From: JAODBQ01 sp047602055
Lineage (GTDB): Bacteria > Actinomycetota > Acidimicrobiia > Acidimicrobiales > Ilumatobacteraceae
Direction of reading: 5' to 3'
Length of the DNA: 64,000 nucleotides
Assembly (NCBI GenBank): GCA_047602055.1
Contig: JASGIG010000001.1
Coordinates: 4,650,001-4,714,000, forward strand
Part shown: positions 26,089-34,904 of the stretch, piece after piece
Numbering within the stretch: position 1 is the first letter of the stretch
How the letters are laid out: every line of letters begins with the position of its first letter
Program-made: the position numbers and the translations under genes
The notes under the pieces: model-generated
Told to the model about the DNA's origin: nothing
Database searches by the model: none
What the model saw: only the letters and a program-made list of their open reading frames with translations

Positions 26089-26962
26089 TCACGCTACCGC
26101 CAACCCCAACACCTCCGCCGCCTGATCTGGCGACGCCACCGGGCGACCGGCGGCCTCGCACGCGGCGACCGCCTCGTGCACGAGCGACACGTTCGTCGGG
26201 GTCCGGTCGCCGCCGTAGAACTCCAGGCCGATGTGGAGGTGGCCGCCTCGTTCCAGGGCCGCCGCACACACCGGCGTCCGGCAGAGGTCGTCACCCACAG
26301 CGGAGACGGCCCACGCCAAGCCCGTGCCGTCCAGCATCTCCAGGTAGGCGTCGAGCGCCTTGATCGTCGGCGGCAGGCCGAACGGCGAACCGCTGAGACC
26401 GCTGTCGGCGCACAGGTAGAGCTTGACGAACGATCCGGCAGGGAGCAGACCGGCCCGGTGGTAGGCGACGACCGCGCGCAGGAACCCCGGCTCGTAGATC
26501 GCGATGCCAGGCCCCAGACCGAAGCTCACGGCCGAGACGCATCTGCTCGGCGATGTCGTCGAAGTTGTTGGCGTAGACGAACGGGCCGACGGGGACGCCG
26601 TCGCGTGAACCGCCGAGGTTGACCGAGCCGGGATCGCTGAGCGTCATCCGGATCTTGCCGCTGGCGGCGAGCGGCTCGATGTGTGCGTAGCGCTGCGCCG
26701 TCGGACCGAAGTTGATCGTCGGATACCACAGCGCGGCGGGGCGCGCCTCGAGGACCGGTTCGGCAACGGCCAGGTACTCGGCGGCTGCCTCCTCACCCGA
26801 CAGCCCGGACGAGGCGATGTGGAAGTGGACGATCGCCGCGCCGGCGTCGATGCAGGCGATCGCGTCAGCGACCAGCTCGTCGGTCGAGATCGGGACGTTG
26901 GGGTTGCGCTGCTTGGTCGTCGCGCCGTTGATGGCCGCCTCGATGATCACCGGTGTCGTCAT
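26089..26962 (-). pseudogene. Beta-keto acid cleavage enzyme (BKACE, DUF849) with a frameshift
   Basis: The first half, from ATG 26962, has the family N-terminus TPVIIEAAINGATTKQRNP with metal- and substrate-binding segments (AAIVHFHIASSG). The second half, in another frame, contains GPGIAIYEPGFLRAV, HIGLEFYGGDRTPTNV and the usual C-terminal VLGLAVA. The two join near 26520-26535 by a one-base shift. BKACE enzymes split a beta-keto acid with acetyl-CoA; the exact substrate cannot be read here. Both halves are well conserved, so a recent mutation or a sequence error is likely. The gene ends 17 bp before the ssrA 5' end. Confidence 0.8.
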
Positions 26963-27157
26963 CCGGGCATTCTCCCCGCGTGGCCGGCGGCACATCGCAC
27001 CGGGCCGGTCCTGTCGCCGGCCGAGCGTCGGGGCGCCTGTTCAGGGGACGACACGACCCCCAGCCGACCTCGCTCTCCGGGCGAGCGGCGGCCCGTGGAT
27101 TCGGTACGGTCGGCGGTGCAGGCATCGGGGGATGTCGAGCAGGACCGGAGGACGCGA

Positions 27158-29236
27158 GTGAAGAGCTATCCGACCGAGAACATCCGCAACGTCGCCTTGC
27201 TCGGCCACAGCGGGTCGGGCAAGACGACGCTGGCCGAGGCGCTGCTGGCCAGGTCGGGGACGACGACGCGGGCCGGTCGGGTCGACGACGGCAGCAGCAC
27301 GCTCGACAGCGAGCCGGAGGAGGTCGCCCGCAAGATCTCGATCTCGCTCGCCCTCGCCCCGTTCGAGTGGCGAGCCAGCAACGGGTCGTCCTACAAGGTC
27401 AACGTCATCGACTGCCCCGGGTACCCCGACTTCGTCGGTGAGGTCCGCGCCGCGCTCGACGTCGCCGACCTCGCGGTCCTCGTCGTCAGCGCGGTCGACG
27501 GCGTCGAGGTCCAGACCGAGCTGCTGTGGCGCGAGGTCGCCGCCCGCGGCCTGCCGCGCATGGTCTTCGTCAACAAGGAGGACAAGGACCGCGCCGACTT
27601 CCACGGCGTCCTCGAGCAGCTGCGCGCCGCCTTCGGCAGCGGCTTCGCCCCGCTGGAGCTGCCGCTCGGCGAGGCCGCCAGCCTGCACGGCGTGGCCGAC
27701 GTCCTCAGCGAGGAGGCCTACGACTACGAGCCCGGCGGCACCCATCACAGCACCCCCATGCCCGCCGACGTCGCCGACGAGGAGCACGCCCTGCACGACA
27801 GCGTGATCGAGGAGATCGTCTCCGGCGACGACGAGCAGCTCGAGCGCTACCTCGGCGGCGAGGTGCCGAGCGTCGCCGATCTGGAGAAGGCGCTCGCCCA
27901 CGAGGTGCTCGACGGGCAGGAGTTCCCGGTGCTGATCGGCTCGGCCCTGACCGGCGTCGGCGTCGACCGGCTCGCCGACTTCGTCTGCGAGATCGGCCCG
28001 TCGCCGGCAGCGCGCCCCACCACCGTCACCGCGGGGACCGAGCAGGTCGACGTCGACGCCGACGCCGGCGGCAAGCCGCTCGTGCACGTGTTCAAGACGA
28101 TCGCCGACCCGTTCGTCGGCCAGCTGTCCGTGTTCAAGGTGCTGTCCGGCACGGTGCGCGCCGACGACCGCCTGACCAACAGCCGCAGCGGTGCCGAGGA
28201 GCGCCTCCACGGGCTGTTCACCTTGCGCGGCAAGGACCAGCAGCCCGTCGGCGAGCTGGTCGCCGGCGACATCGGCGCGGTCGCCAAGCTGTCGGCCACG
28301 CAGACCGGCGACACGCTGGCGCCGAAGGGCTCGCCGGTGCGCGTCGCCGCGTCGGAGGTGGTGATGGCCAACCACGGCGTGGCCATCGTGCCGCACACCC
28401 AGGCCGACGACGACAAGCTCAACGCCGCCCTGCAACGGCTGCAGGCCGAGGACCCGGTGCTGCAGGTCGGCCGTGTCGAGGAGACCAAGCAGACCGTGCT
28501 GCGCGGCGTCGGCGACACCCACATCGCCGTCACCCTGGAACGACTGGCCCGCAAGTTCGGCGTGCACGTCGACACCGACGACGTGCACGTGCCGTACCGC
28601 GAGACCGTCGCCGGCAGCGCCGCCGCCGAGGGCAAGGTCAAGAAGCAGAGCGGCGGCCACGGGCAGTTCGCCGTCGCCAACCTGCGCGTCGCCCCACTGC
28701 CGCGCGGTGGCGGCTTCGAGTTCGCCGACAAGATCGTCGGCGGGGCGATCCCGCGCAACTACATCCCGGCCGTACAGAAGGGCATCGAGGAGACGATGGC
28801 CACCGGCGGCGTGCACGGCTTCCCCGTCGTCGACGTCCAGGTCGAGTGCTACGACGGCAAGTACCACTCCGTCGACTCCAGCGAGATGGCGTTCAAGACC
28901 GCGGCATCACAGGGCTTCAAGCAGGCGATGGCCGCCGCCGGCGTCGCCGTGCTGGAGCCGATCTCGCTGCTGCGAGTGACCGTGCCGCTCAGCAACCAGG
29001 GCGACGTGATGGCCGACATCACCTCACGGCGCGGCCGCGTCCAGGGCACGGACACCGCCGAGCACGGCGAGCAGGAGATCATCGCTCTCGTCCCGACGAG
29101 CGAGCTGACCCGCTACGCCGTCGACCTGCGCTCGATGACCGGTGGCCGCGGCAGCTTCACGGTCCAGCACGACCACTACGACGTGCTTCCCCCCCACCTC
29201 GTCGACAAGGCCAAGCGGAGCGTGGCGAAGGCTTGA
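27158..29236 (+). CDS. Elongation factor G-like protein (EF-G2 type)
   Basis: The GTG at 27158 follows GGAGG at 6 nt and gives 692 residues. The G domain has GHSGSGKTTL (G1), DCPGYPDF (G3) and NKEDKDRAD (G4). It is followed by domain II, a domain IV-like region (KKQSGGHGQFA) and domain V (RRGRVQGTDT). Length and order match the EF-G paralogues that co-exist with the canonical fusA in actinobacteria; G4 reads NKED rather than NKxD of fusA products. Its role may be in ribosome rescue or stress translation. A perfect hairpin follows the stop by 1 nt. Confidence 0.9.
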   Translation: MKSYPTENIRNVALLGHSGSGKTTLAEALLARSGTTTRAGRVDDGSSTLDSEPEEVARKISISLALAPFEWRASNGSSYKVNVIDCPGYPDFVGEVRAALDVADLAVLVVSAVDGVEVQTELLWREVAARGLPRMVFVNKEDKDRADFHGVLEQLRAAFGSGFAPLELPLGEAASLHGVADVLSEEAYDYEPGGTHHSTPMPADVADEEHALHDSVIEEIVSGDDEQLERYLGGEVPSVADLEKALAHEVLDGQEFPVLIGSALTGVGVDRLADFVCEIGPSPAARPTTVTAGTEQVDVDADAGGKPLVHVFKTIADPFVGQLSVFKVLSGTVRADDRLTNSRSGAEERLHGLFTLRGKDQQPVGELVAGDIGAVAKLSATQTGDTLAPKGSPVRVAASEVVMANHGVAIVPHTQADDDKLNAALQRLQAEDPVLQVGRVEETKQTVLRGVGDTHIAVTLERLARKFGVHVDTDDVHVPYRETVAGSAAAEGKVKKQSGGHGQFAVANLRVAPLPRGGGFEFADKIVGGAIPRNYIPAVQKGIEETMATGGVHGFPVVDVQVECYDGKYHSVDSSEMAFKTAASQGFKQAMAAAGVAVLEPISLLRVTVPLSNQGDVMADITSRRGRVQGTDTAEHGEQEIIALVPTSELTRYAVDLRSMTGGRGSFTVQHDHYDVLPPHLVDKAKRSVAKA

Positions 29237-29237
29237 T

Positions 29238-29256
29238 GGTCGGCCTTCGGCCGACC
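29238..29256 (+). terminator. Hairpin after the EF-G-like gene
   Basis: GGTCGGCC and GGCCGACC form a perfect 8-bp stem with a TTC loop directly behind the stop codon. No T-run is present. Confidence 0.65.
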
Positions 29257-29289
29257 TGTCCGACGGCCCGCTGCTGGCGCTCGCCCCGT

Positions 29290-29781
29290 TCAGGCCGGCG
29301 CGTCGCTCGGGTCCGTCGACCTTGATTCGACGATGGCCCGCAGGTGCGGCCAGGCGCTGGCGAAGCCGGGGTGCAGCGGGCGACGGTCGACGTGGTCGAC
29401 GTGCACCCAGTCGACGGCGTCCGTCTCGAAGTTCTGCGAGTCGCCGAAGCGCGTCTCCAGGCCGATGACCACCGTGGTGTAGCTCCAGTCGTCGGCCGGC
29501 TCGAACACGTACTGGCCGAGCAGCGTCAACGGGCCGTCGGGGATGCCGACCTCCTCGCAGGCCTCGCGCAGCGCCCCGTCGAGCGGCGACTCGCCGAGGT
29601 CGAGCGCTCCGCCGGAGCACGACCACGTCCCACCCTCGTGGGCGAAGCCGGAGCGCAGCTGGAGCATGACGTGCGGGCCGTCGTCACCGTCGACGACGAA
29701 CAGCACACCGGCCGCGCCGAACCGCCCCCAGCGGACGTGACCGTCGCTGCAGCGGATGAAGCCGTCGCCGCTGCCGAACAT
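29290..29781 (-). CDS. Nudix hydrolase
   Basis: The 163-residue protein has a complete Nudix box (GGALDLGESPLDGALREAC, then EEVGI) in the middle, with beta strands on either side (GAAGVLFVVDGDD, SYTTVVIGLE). Nudix enzymes hydrolyse nucleoside diphosphates linked to another group; the substrate is not evident. The ATG overlaps the stop of the small upstream gene (TGATG), so the two are translated together. The gene faces the EF-G-like gene in a convergent arrangement. Confidence 0.9.
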   Translation of the reverse strand: MFGSGDGFIRCSDGHVRWGRFGAAGVLFVVDGDDGPHVMLQLRSGFAHEGGTWSCSGGALDLGESPLDGALREACEEVGIPDGPLTLLGQYVFEPADDWSYTTVVIGLETRFGDSQNFETDAVDWVHVDHVDRRPLHPGFASAWPHLRAIVESRSTDPSDAPA

Positions 29782-29939
29782 CAGCTCGGCGGCGCCTCGC
29801 CGCCCTTGGCGGTCGGTTGGTCGTCCTTGGCCGGCGGGGTCATCGACAACGTCAGGCCGTCGATCTCCAGCACGATCTCCGGCTGCCCGCTCTCGTTGGT
29901 GATGGTCACCGGCTTGGCCGCCCTGCTGCGAATCGACAT
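29781..29939 (-). CDS. Small hypothetical protein coupled to the Nudix gene
   Basis: A 52-residue product from the ATG at 29939 (MSIRSRAAKPVTITNESG). A further in-frame start at 29984 is less likely because the added residues are Arg-rich and unlike a protein start. It has a short beta-rich region (EIVLEIDGLTLSM) and a polar tail. No family is recognised. One-base overlap with the Nudix start argues that it is real. Confidence 0.5.
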   Translation of the reverse strand: MSIRSRAAKPVTITNESGQPEIVLEIDGLTLSMTPPAKDDQPTAKGGEAPPS

Positions 29940-30096
29940 GCCGTCACGGTACCGCCGCCCCGCCGAGGTGAGTGATGCGCGCACCCTTCGCGCGCACCGC
30001 TCACCTCACCGCCGCACACGACGACCGCATGCCGTCCGGCGCCGCGTCGGGCAGGCTGTGGCGGATGCGCAGCGAGGACGGCAACGGGGGTTCACG

Positions 30097-30853
30097 GTGA
30101 CCAGGGTGGTCGGCGTGCACGGCGCGTTCCACGAGCTGTGGGGGCCGAACCAGCTGGACGCACGATGGGTGCCGGCGCTGCGCGACGGGATGGCGCTGGC
30201 GGGCGCCGGCGACATCGACCCGGCCGACGTCACGATCGCGTTCTACGGCGACCTGTTCCGCCCGCAGCCGGGAGCCGAGCTGAGCGACGCCGAGGCTCGC
30301 GGCAATCGCCGCCCACACCGGGATCACCGCCGCCGGCGCAGCGATCGCCGGCGATGCCGGCCTCGACGGGCTGGTGAAGGCGATCGGACGCGAGCAGGTC
30401 ACGCGGACGATCGCCCAGCTCGGCAGGTACTTCGACGACGCTGAACTGCGCGCCGAGGTCCGTGGCCGGGTGGCGGCGGCGATCACCGACGACACCCGCG
30501 TCGTCGTCGCCCACTCGCTCGGCACGGTGGTGGCCTACGAGGCGCTGGCGTTGACGGACGGCCCGGCACGGCTCGACCTGGTGACGATCGGTTCGCCGCT
30601 CGGGCGCCACCACGTGATCGGCGCCGACCTGCAGCCGGCGCTCGTCGAGGGCGCCGGGCAATGGCCGGCAGCGGTCCGCCGGTGGACGAACGTCACCGCG
30701 ACGGGCGATCTCGTCGCCGGAGGTCGCCCGGTGGCCGACGTGTTCGCCGGCGTCGTCGAGCAGCGTGTCGACAACGGCCATCGCCCCCACGACCGCGAGC
30801 CGTACCTGTGCGCGCCGGCGACGGCATCGGCCGTGGCCGCCGCCCTGAAATGA
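30097..30853 (+). pseudogene. Alpha/beta-hydrolase-like protein, frameshifted
   Basis: The GTG at 30097 follows GGGGG. The first part (TRVVGVHGAFHELWGPNQLD) contains a His-Gly oxyanion-type motif. In a second frame the protein continues AAIAAHTGITAAGAAIAGD and then VVVAHSLGTVVAYEAL with the nucleophile elbow, ending near 30853 with a DNGHRPH segment that may supply the catalytic His. The frames join near 30290-30300 by one base. The overall fold fits serine hydrolases of about 250 residues with unknown substrate. Confidence 0.7.
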
Positions 30854-30891
30854 GCCGCTGACCCGGCCAGCCGATCGGTATCGTCGCCGCG

Positions 30892-31563
30892 ATGCCGCTG
30901 GCGGCGTTCAAGGACCTGTGTCTCGACGCGAACGACGTCGACCTCGTCGGCGAGTTCTGGTCGGCGGTGCTCGGCAGCACCTACGAGCGCCGCGCCGACG
31001 GGGTCGGGTCGATCCGCCACGACGCGCTCCACGCGCTGTGGATCAACCCGGTCGCCGAGCCGAAGACCGTCAAGAACCGCGTCCACCTCGACCTGTACGC
31101 CGCCTCGCTCGAGCCGCTGCTGGGCGTCGGGGCGACGGCGGTCGCCGACCAGGGCACGTTCCGGGTGCTGCAGGATCCGGCGGGCAACGAGCTGTGCGTG
31201 TTCCCCGGCGACGCCCCCGCCGCCGGGCTGGCCGAACCGTTCGCCCTGTGCGTCGACAGCGACCGGCCCGAGCACGTCGCCGCGTGGTGGCAGGGTCTGC
31301 TCGGCGGCGAGCTCGGGCCGGGCCCCGATGGCGCGCTGCGCTGGCTGAACGGCGCGGCGGGCCTCGGCACGCTGACGCTGAAGTTCGTGCGGGTGTTCGA
31401 CGAGCGGCAGATCAAGAACCGGATGCACTGGGACGTCGAGACCGCCGACGTGGCCGCCCTCGTCGATCGGGGCGCGACGGTCCAGCGGACGCCCGACGAG
31501 GACATCCGCTGGACCGTGCTCGACGATGTCGACGGCAACGTGTTCTGCGCCTTCGACCGCTGA
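30892..31563 (+). CDS. VOC-family (glyoxalase/dioxygenase-fold) protein
   Basis: The 223-residue protein consists of two VOC modules, about residues 1-108 and 112-223. Each has the pattern of a beta-alpha-beta-beta-beta unit (FKDLCLDANDVDLVGEFW, NRVHLDLYA, and LQDPAGNELCVFPG in the first; NRMHWDVET and LDDVDGNVFCAFDR in the second). Paired His and acidic residues could bind a metal. Members range from glyoxalases to antibiotic-binding proteins; actinobacterial genomes carry many without assigned substrate. Confidence 0.85.
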   Translation: MPLAAFKDLCLDANDVDLVGEFWSAVLGSTYERRADGVGSIRHDALHALWINPVAEPKTVKNRVHLDLYAASLEPLLGVGATAVADQGTFRVLQDPAGNELCVFPGDAPAAGLAEPFALCVDSDRPEHVAAWWQGLLGGELGPGPDGALRWLNGAAGLGTLTLKFVRVFDERQIKNRMHWDVETADVAALVDRGATVQRTPDEDIRWTVLDDVDGNVFCAFDR

Positions 31564-31591
31564 GCGCTGAGCGCCGGCGCGCCCGCCGGGA

Positions 31592-31876
31592 TCAGGTCTC
31601 GGCGTTCTGCGCCGACGACGGCGTCGACGACGGCGTGCCGCTGTCGCCACCCATGTTCGGGCAGTTCTCCGAGCTACCGCCGCCGCGCTGACCACCGTGG
31701 CCGCCGGACGGGGCAGCCGGCGTCGAGGCGGTGGGCGTGCTCGGGTCGCCGGTCGCCGCCGGCACGTGGACCTTCGGCGAGCTGGTGCCCTGTGCCGAGG
31801 CGACGGCAGCACCGCCGATGCCGATCGCACCGGCGAGCGAGGCACCGGCGATCAACCGCTTGATGGACGTTCTCAT
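31592..31876 (-). CDS. Small secreted Gly/Ser/Pro-rich protein
   Basis: The ATG at 31876 has GGAAGG at 7 nt, so I prefer it to the upstream in-frame ATG at 31936. The 94-residue product has a signal peptide (RLIAGASLAGAIGIGGAAVA, cut near ASA-Q) and a low-complexity mature part with PSGGHGGQRGGGSS. The function is unknown. Similar short secreted proteins are common in actinobacteria. It is divergent from the response regulator gene. Confidence 0.65.
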   Translation of the reverse strand: MRTSIKRLIAGASLAGAIGIGGAAVASAQGTSSPKVHVPAATGDPSTPTASTPAAPSGGHGGQRGGGSSENCPNMGGDSGTPSSTPSSAQNAET

Positions 31877-32055
31877 GTGGGACCTTCCGTTGGTCGGGTG
31901 TGTGCCGATGGCATCCGCCATCGGAGGACCATCCAACGCGACCGACCCGACAGCCCGCCCCGAACCGACCGAGAGGTTGCCGAGAGCGGCCGGTTCGCAA
32001 CCTGCTCGAACCCGGCTCTCACGATCGCCTCACGGATCGCCGACACGCTCGGGAC

Positions 32056-32739
32056 ATGTCGGCTGGACGCGTGTTGGTCGTCGAGGACGAGGAGAGCTTG
32101 CGCTCGATGCTCGAGGCTGCGCTGCGCTACTCGGGTTTCGAGACCGTGTCCGCCGAGGGTGGGCGCGAGGCGCTCGATCTCGCCGCCGTCGACCAGCCAG
32201 ACGTCATCGTCCTCGACGTCACCCTGCCCGACCTCGACGGCTTCGAGGTCTGCCGCCGGCTGAAGGCCGCCGGCAGCGACGTGCCGATCGTCTTCCTCTC
32301 CGGCCGGGCGAGCACCGAGGACAAGGTCCACGGCCTGACGATCGGCGCCGACGACTACGTCACCAAGCCGTTCAGCCTCGACGAGCTGGTCGCCCGCCTG
32401 TCGACGGTCCTACGCCGCAACGGCTGCACCAGGCGCGGCGCCAGGTTGGTCTGCGCCGACCTGGCGATGGACGACGACGCCCATCTCGTCACCCGGGCCG
32501 GGGCCGAGGTCGAGCTGACGCCGACGGAGTACGCCCTGCTGCGCCATCTGCTCGTCAACCAGGGCCGGGTGCTGTCCAAGGCCCAGCTGCTCGACGCCGT
32601 GTGGGGCTACGACTTCGGCGGCGACGGTCGGGTGGTGGAGACGTACATCCGCTACCTGCGCAACAAGCTCGACACCGCCGAGCCGGCGCTGATCCACACC
32701 GTGCGCGGTATCGGCTACTGCCTCCGCCCGCCACGCTGA
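32056..32739 (+). CDS. OmpR-family response regulator (orphan)
   Basis: The 227-residue protein has a receiver domain with the acidic pair VEDEES, phospho-acceptor D54 in IVLDVTLPD and the lysine of TKPFSL. A winged-helix DNA-binding domain follows (LTPTEYALLRHLLVNQGRVL, VETYIRYLRNKL, HTVRGIGYCL). All signalling residues are present. No histidine kinase gene is adjacent on either side, so its partner is encoded elsewhere. The small secreted protein on the other strand shares its upstream region and could be a target. Confidence 0.92.
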   Translation: MSAGRVLVVEDEESLRSMLEAALRYSGFETVSAEGGREALDLAAVDQPDVIVLDVTLPDLDGFEVCRRLKAAGSDVPIVFLSGRASTEDKVHGLTIGADDYVTKPFSLDELVARLSTVLRRNGCTRRGARLVCADLAMDDDAHLVTRAGAEVELTPTEYALLRHLLVNQGRVLSKAQLLDAVWGYDFGGDGRVVETYIRYLRNKLDTAEPALIHTVRGIGYCLRPPR

Positions 32740-32744
32740 CCCTC

Positions 32745-32848
32745 GCGATTCGAGATGTGCGCATCGGCACCGCACATCTCACATCGGCCACCGGGGCCGC
32801 CGACGAGCGATTCGAGATGTGCGCAGGGGTGCGGCACATCTCACATCG
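32745..32848. repeat. Pair of palindromic repeats between convergent genes
   Basis: Two copies of GCGATTCGAGATGTGCGCA start at 32745 and 32807. In each, GAGATGTGC is followed 11 nt later by its complement GCACATCTC (32752-32760/32772-32780 and 32814-32822/32834-32842). The unit then ends ACATCG. The copies are 62 bp apart. They could form a tandem bidirectional terminator for the response regulator and the opposing lipoprotein gene, or a small REP-like family. Confidence 0.6.
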
Positions 32849-32869
32849 CGCCGTGGGGTCGGGCCATGG

Positions 32870-33868
32870 TCAACTGGCCGGCGTCAGGCGCACGACGGTG
32901 CCGCTGGCCCAGTCGCCGACGTACAGCGAGCCGTCGGCGCCGGCGACGACGGGCATCGGGTGCTCCATACCGCTCAGCAGCAGCCGGGGCGTCGAATCGC
33001 CGTCCAACGCGACGGCGAGCACCTTGCCGGTGTTCCACTCGGCGACGACGGCGACGGGGCCGTCGAGCGAACCGATCCCGTCGGCGAGCACGGCGACGCC
33101 GCTCACCGCGGCGTGGGCGTCGAGCACGGCGAGGGGCGCCGGTGAGGCGGTCACGTCCGGGAAGCCCCACGACTGGCCGTCGGTCACGACGGCCAGCCAG
33201 TCGCCGGGCGTGTCGTCGCCGAGGTCGTCACGCTGGTTCATCGTCACCAGCAACTGGCCGTCGAACACGGTCAGCCCGACCGGGGCGCGGATCCCGCCAG
33301 CCATCACCTGCAGGTCGCTGCCGTCGGGCTGGAACGTCACCACGGCCGCGGCATGTTCGTCGGTCACCGTGCAGGCGTTGCACGGCGCGGAGATCCCCAG
33401 CGCCAGGCGGCCGTCGGGCAGCTGCACCAGCTCGTTGAGCTCGCCGACGCCGTCGCCGAAGGTGACGACGGTGCGCTGCGACGTGAACGTGGTGCCATCG
33501 AAGCCGCCGTAGGCGTCGACCTCCTTCCCCTGGGCGACGAACAGCTCGTCGCCGAGCCACAGCAGGCCGAGCGGGGTGTGCACGCCGGCGATCACCTTGG
33601 TCGGCGCTCCGCCGTCGCCGACGAGGTACACCGCGTCGGTGCCGTCGTCGCTCATCGACGACGTCGCCGCCCACAGCCGCCCGTCGCCGTCGAACGCGAG
33701 CGCGGCGACGTTCGTCAGACCCGTGGCGACCGTCGTCGCGGCGACACCGGACGGGCCGCGCAGGCCGCCGCCGAGATCAGCCGTCGCCATGCTCGTCGAC
33801 GACGAACCGCAGGCGGCGAGCAGCGTCGCGACCACGACGAGCAGGACCCTCAGGCGCGACCGCAGCAC
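32870..33868 (-). CDS. Beta-propeller lipoprotein (sorbosone/glucose dehydrogenase-like)
   Basis: From the GTG at 33868 the product has a lipoprotein signal (RVLLVVVATLLAACGSS, lipobox LAAC). Several propeller-blade-like repeats follow (NVAALAFDGDGRLWAAT, TPLGLLWLGDELFVAQG, NELVQLPDGRLALG, APVGLTVFDGQLLVTMN). An in-frame start at 33961 would overlap the divergent LLM gene, so I prefer the shorter form. The protein should be anchored outside the membrane. The fold resembles PQQ-dependent or NHL propellers, but cofactor residues are not clear. Confidence 0.75.
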   Translation of the reverse strand: MLRSRLRVLLVVVATLLAACGSSSTSMATADLGGGLRGPSGVAATTVATGLTNVAALAFDGDGRLWAATSSMSDDGTDAVYLVGDGGAPTKVIAGVHTPLGLLWLGDELFVAQGKEVDAYGGFDGTTFTSQRTVVTFGDGVGELNELVQLPDGRLALGISAPCNACTVTDEHAAAVVTFQPDGSDLQVMAGGIRAPVGLTVFDGQLLVTMNQRDDLGDDTPGDWLAVVTDGQSWGFPDVTASPAPLAVLDAHAAVSGVAVLADGIGSLDGPVAVVAEWNTGKVLAVALDGDSTPRLLLSGMEHPMPVVAGADGSLYVGDWASGTVVRLTPAS

Positions 33869-33953
33869 CCGGTCACGGTGCCGGCCGATCCTGGGAGGAA
33901 CCGCAGGACGCCGCGAGAGCTGCGCGTCAGGCGGCGTGCGGCAAGCTGCTGCG

Positions 33954-34895
33954 ATGGTCACCGCCCACCCGCGCCGGTTCCGCTTCGGGGTCGAGCTGAT
34001 GGCCCCGTTCGACGGGCTGTCGTGGGTCGACAGCGCCCGTGAGCTGGAGTCGCTCGGCTACTCGACGCTGTTCGTCCCCGACCACTTCCACGAGGGCTAC
34101 GGGCCGATCACGGCGATGGCGACGGCGGCGATGGCCACCACGACCCTGAAGGTCGCGCCGATGGTGCTGGCCTGCGACTTCCGCCACCCGGCCGTCCTCG
34201 CCCGCGAGCTGGCGTCGATCGACGTGCTCTCGGGCGGCCGGCTGGAGGTCGGCCTCGGTGCCGGCTACAACCCGCTCGACTACTCCCGGTCGGGCATCCG
34301 CCACGACCCGCCGGGCGCGCGCGTCGACCGGCTGATCGAGCACGTCGCCGTGCTGCGCGGCCTGTTCGCCGACGCCCAGTTCAGCTTCGCCGGCGAGCAC
34401 TACCGCATCGACGACCTCGACGGCACACCCAAGCCGCATGCCTCCGGCGGCCCGCCGATCCTCGTCGCCGGCGGCGGCCGGCGGATGCTGACGTTCGCCG
34501 CCCGGCACGCCGACATCGTCGGCCTCAACGTCCACCTGCCGTCGAGCCCCGGCGAGGCCAGCGCCCGAGACGCCCTGCCGGCGTCGATGGAGGCCAAGGT
34601 CGCCCTCGTCCGCGAGGCCGCCGGCGAACGCTTCGCCGCGCTGGAGCTGAACGCCTGGATCTCCGTCGCCCGGGTCACCGACGACCTCGGCCGCCTTGGC
34701 AACCGGCTCAGCGCCCGCTTCGGCGCACCGGTCGACGAGGTGCTGCGCTCCCCGCTCGTGCTGGTCGGTTCGGCGGCCGAGATCGCCGACGAGGTCCTCG
34801 CCCGGCGGGAGCGCTGGGGCTACTCGTACGTCTGCCTGCCGCAGGACCAAGCCCATGCGTTCGCCCCGATCGTCCGACGACTCACGGGGACGTGA
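33954..34895 (+). CDS. LLM-class F420-dependent oxidoreductase
   Basis: The 313-residue protein follows the luciferase-like TIM-barrel pattern: RFGVELMAPFDGLSWVD at the start, STLFVPDHFHEGYGPI and GRLEVGLGAGYNP in the middle, PPILVAGGGRRML later, and LVLVGSAAEIADEVLARRE near the end. This subgroup (TIGR03621-like) usually uses coenzyme F420 in actinobacteria, which I infer rather than see. It is transcribed away from the lipoprotein gene and towards the aldo/keto reductase gene. The substrate is unknown. Confidence 0.85.
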   Translation: MVTAHPRRFRFGVELMAPFDGLSWVDSARELESLGYSTLFVPDHFHEGYGPITAMATAAMATTTLKVAPMVLACDFRHPAVLARELASIDVLSGGRLEVGLGAGYNPLDYSRSGIRHDPPGARVDRLIEHVAVLRGLFADAQFSFAGEHYRIDDLDGTPKPHASGGPPILVAGGGRRMLTFAARHADIVGLNVHLPSSPGEASARDALPASMEAKVALVREAAGERFAALELNAWISVARVTDDLGRLGNRLSARFGAPVDEVLRSPLVLVGSAAEIADEVLARRERWGYSYVCLPQDQAHAFAPIVRRLTGT

Positions 34896-34904
34896 CGCGC
34901 CGGC

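Noticed and set aside
27041..28867. Minus-strand open frame of about 600 codons opposite the EF-G-like gene
   Set aside because: It lies opposite canonical G-domain motifs and has a shadow-like composition.
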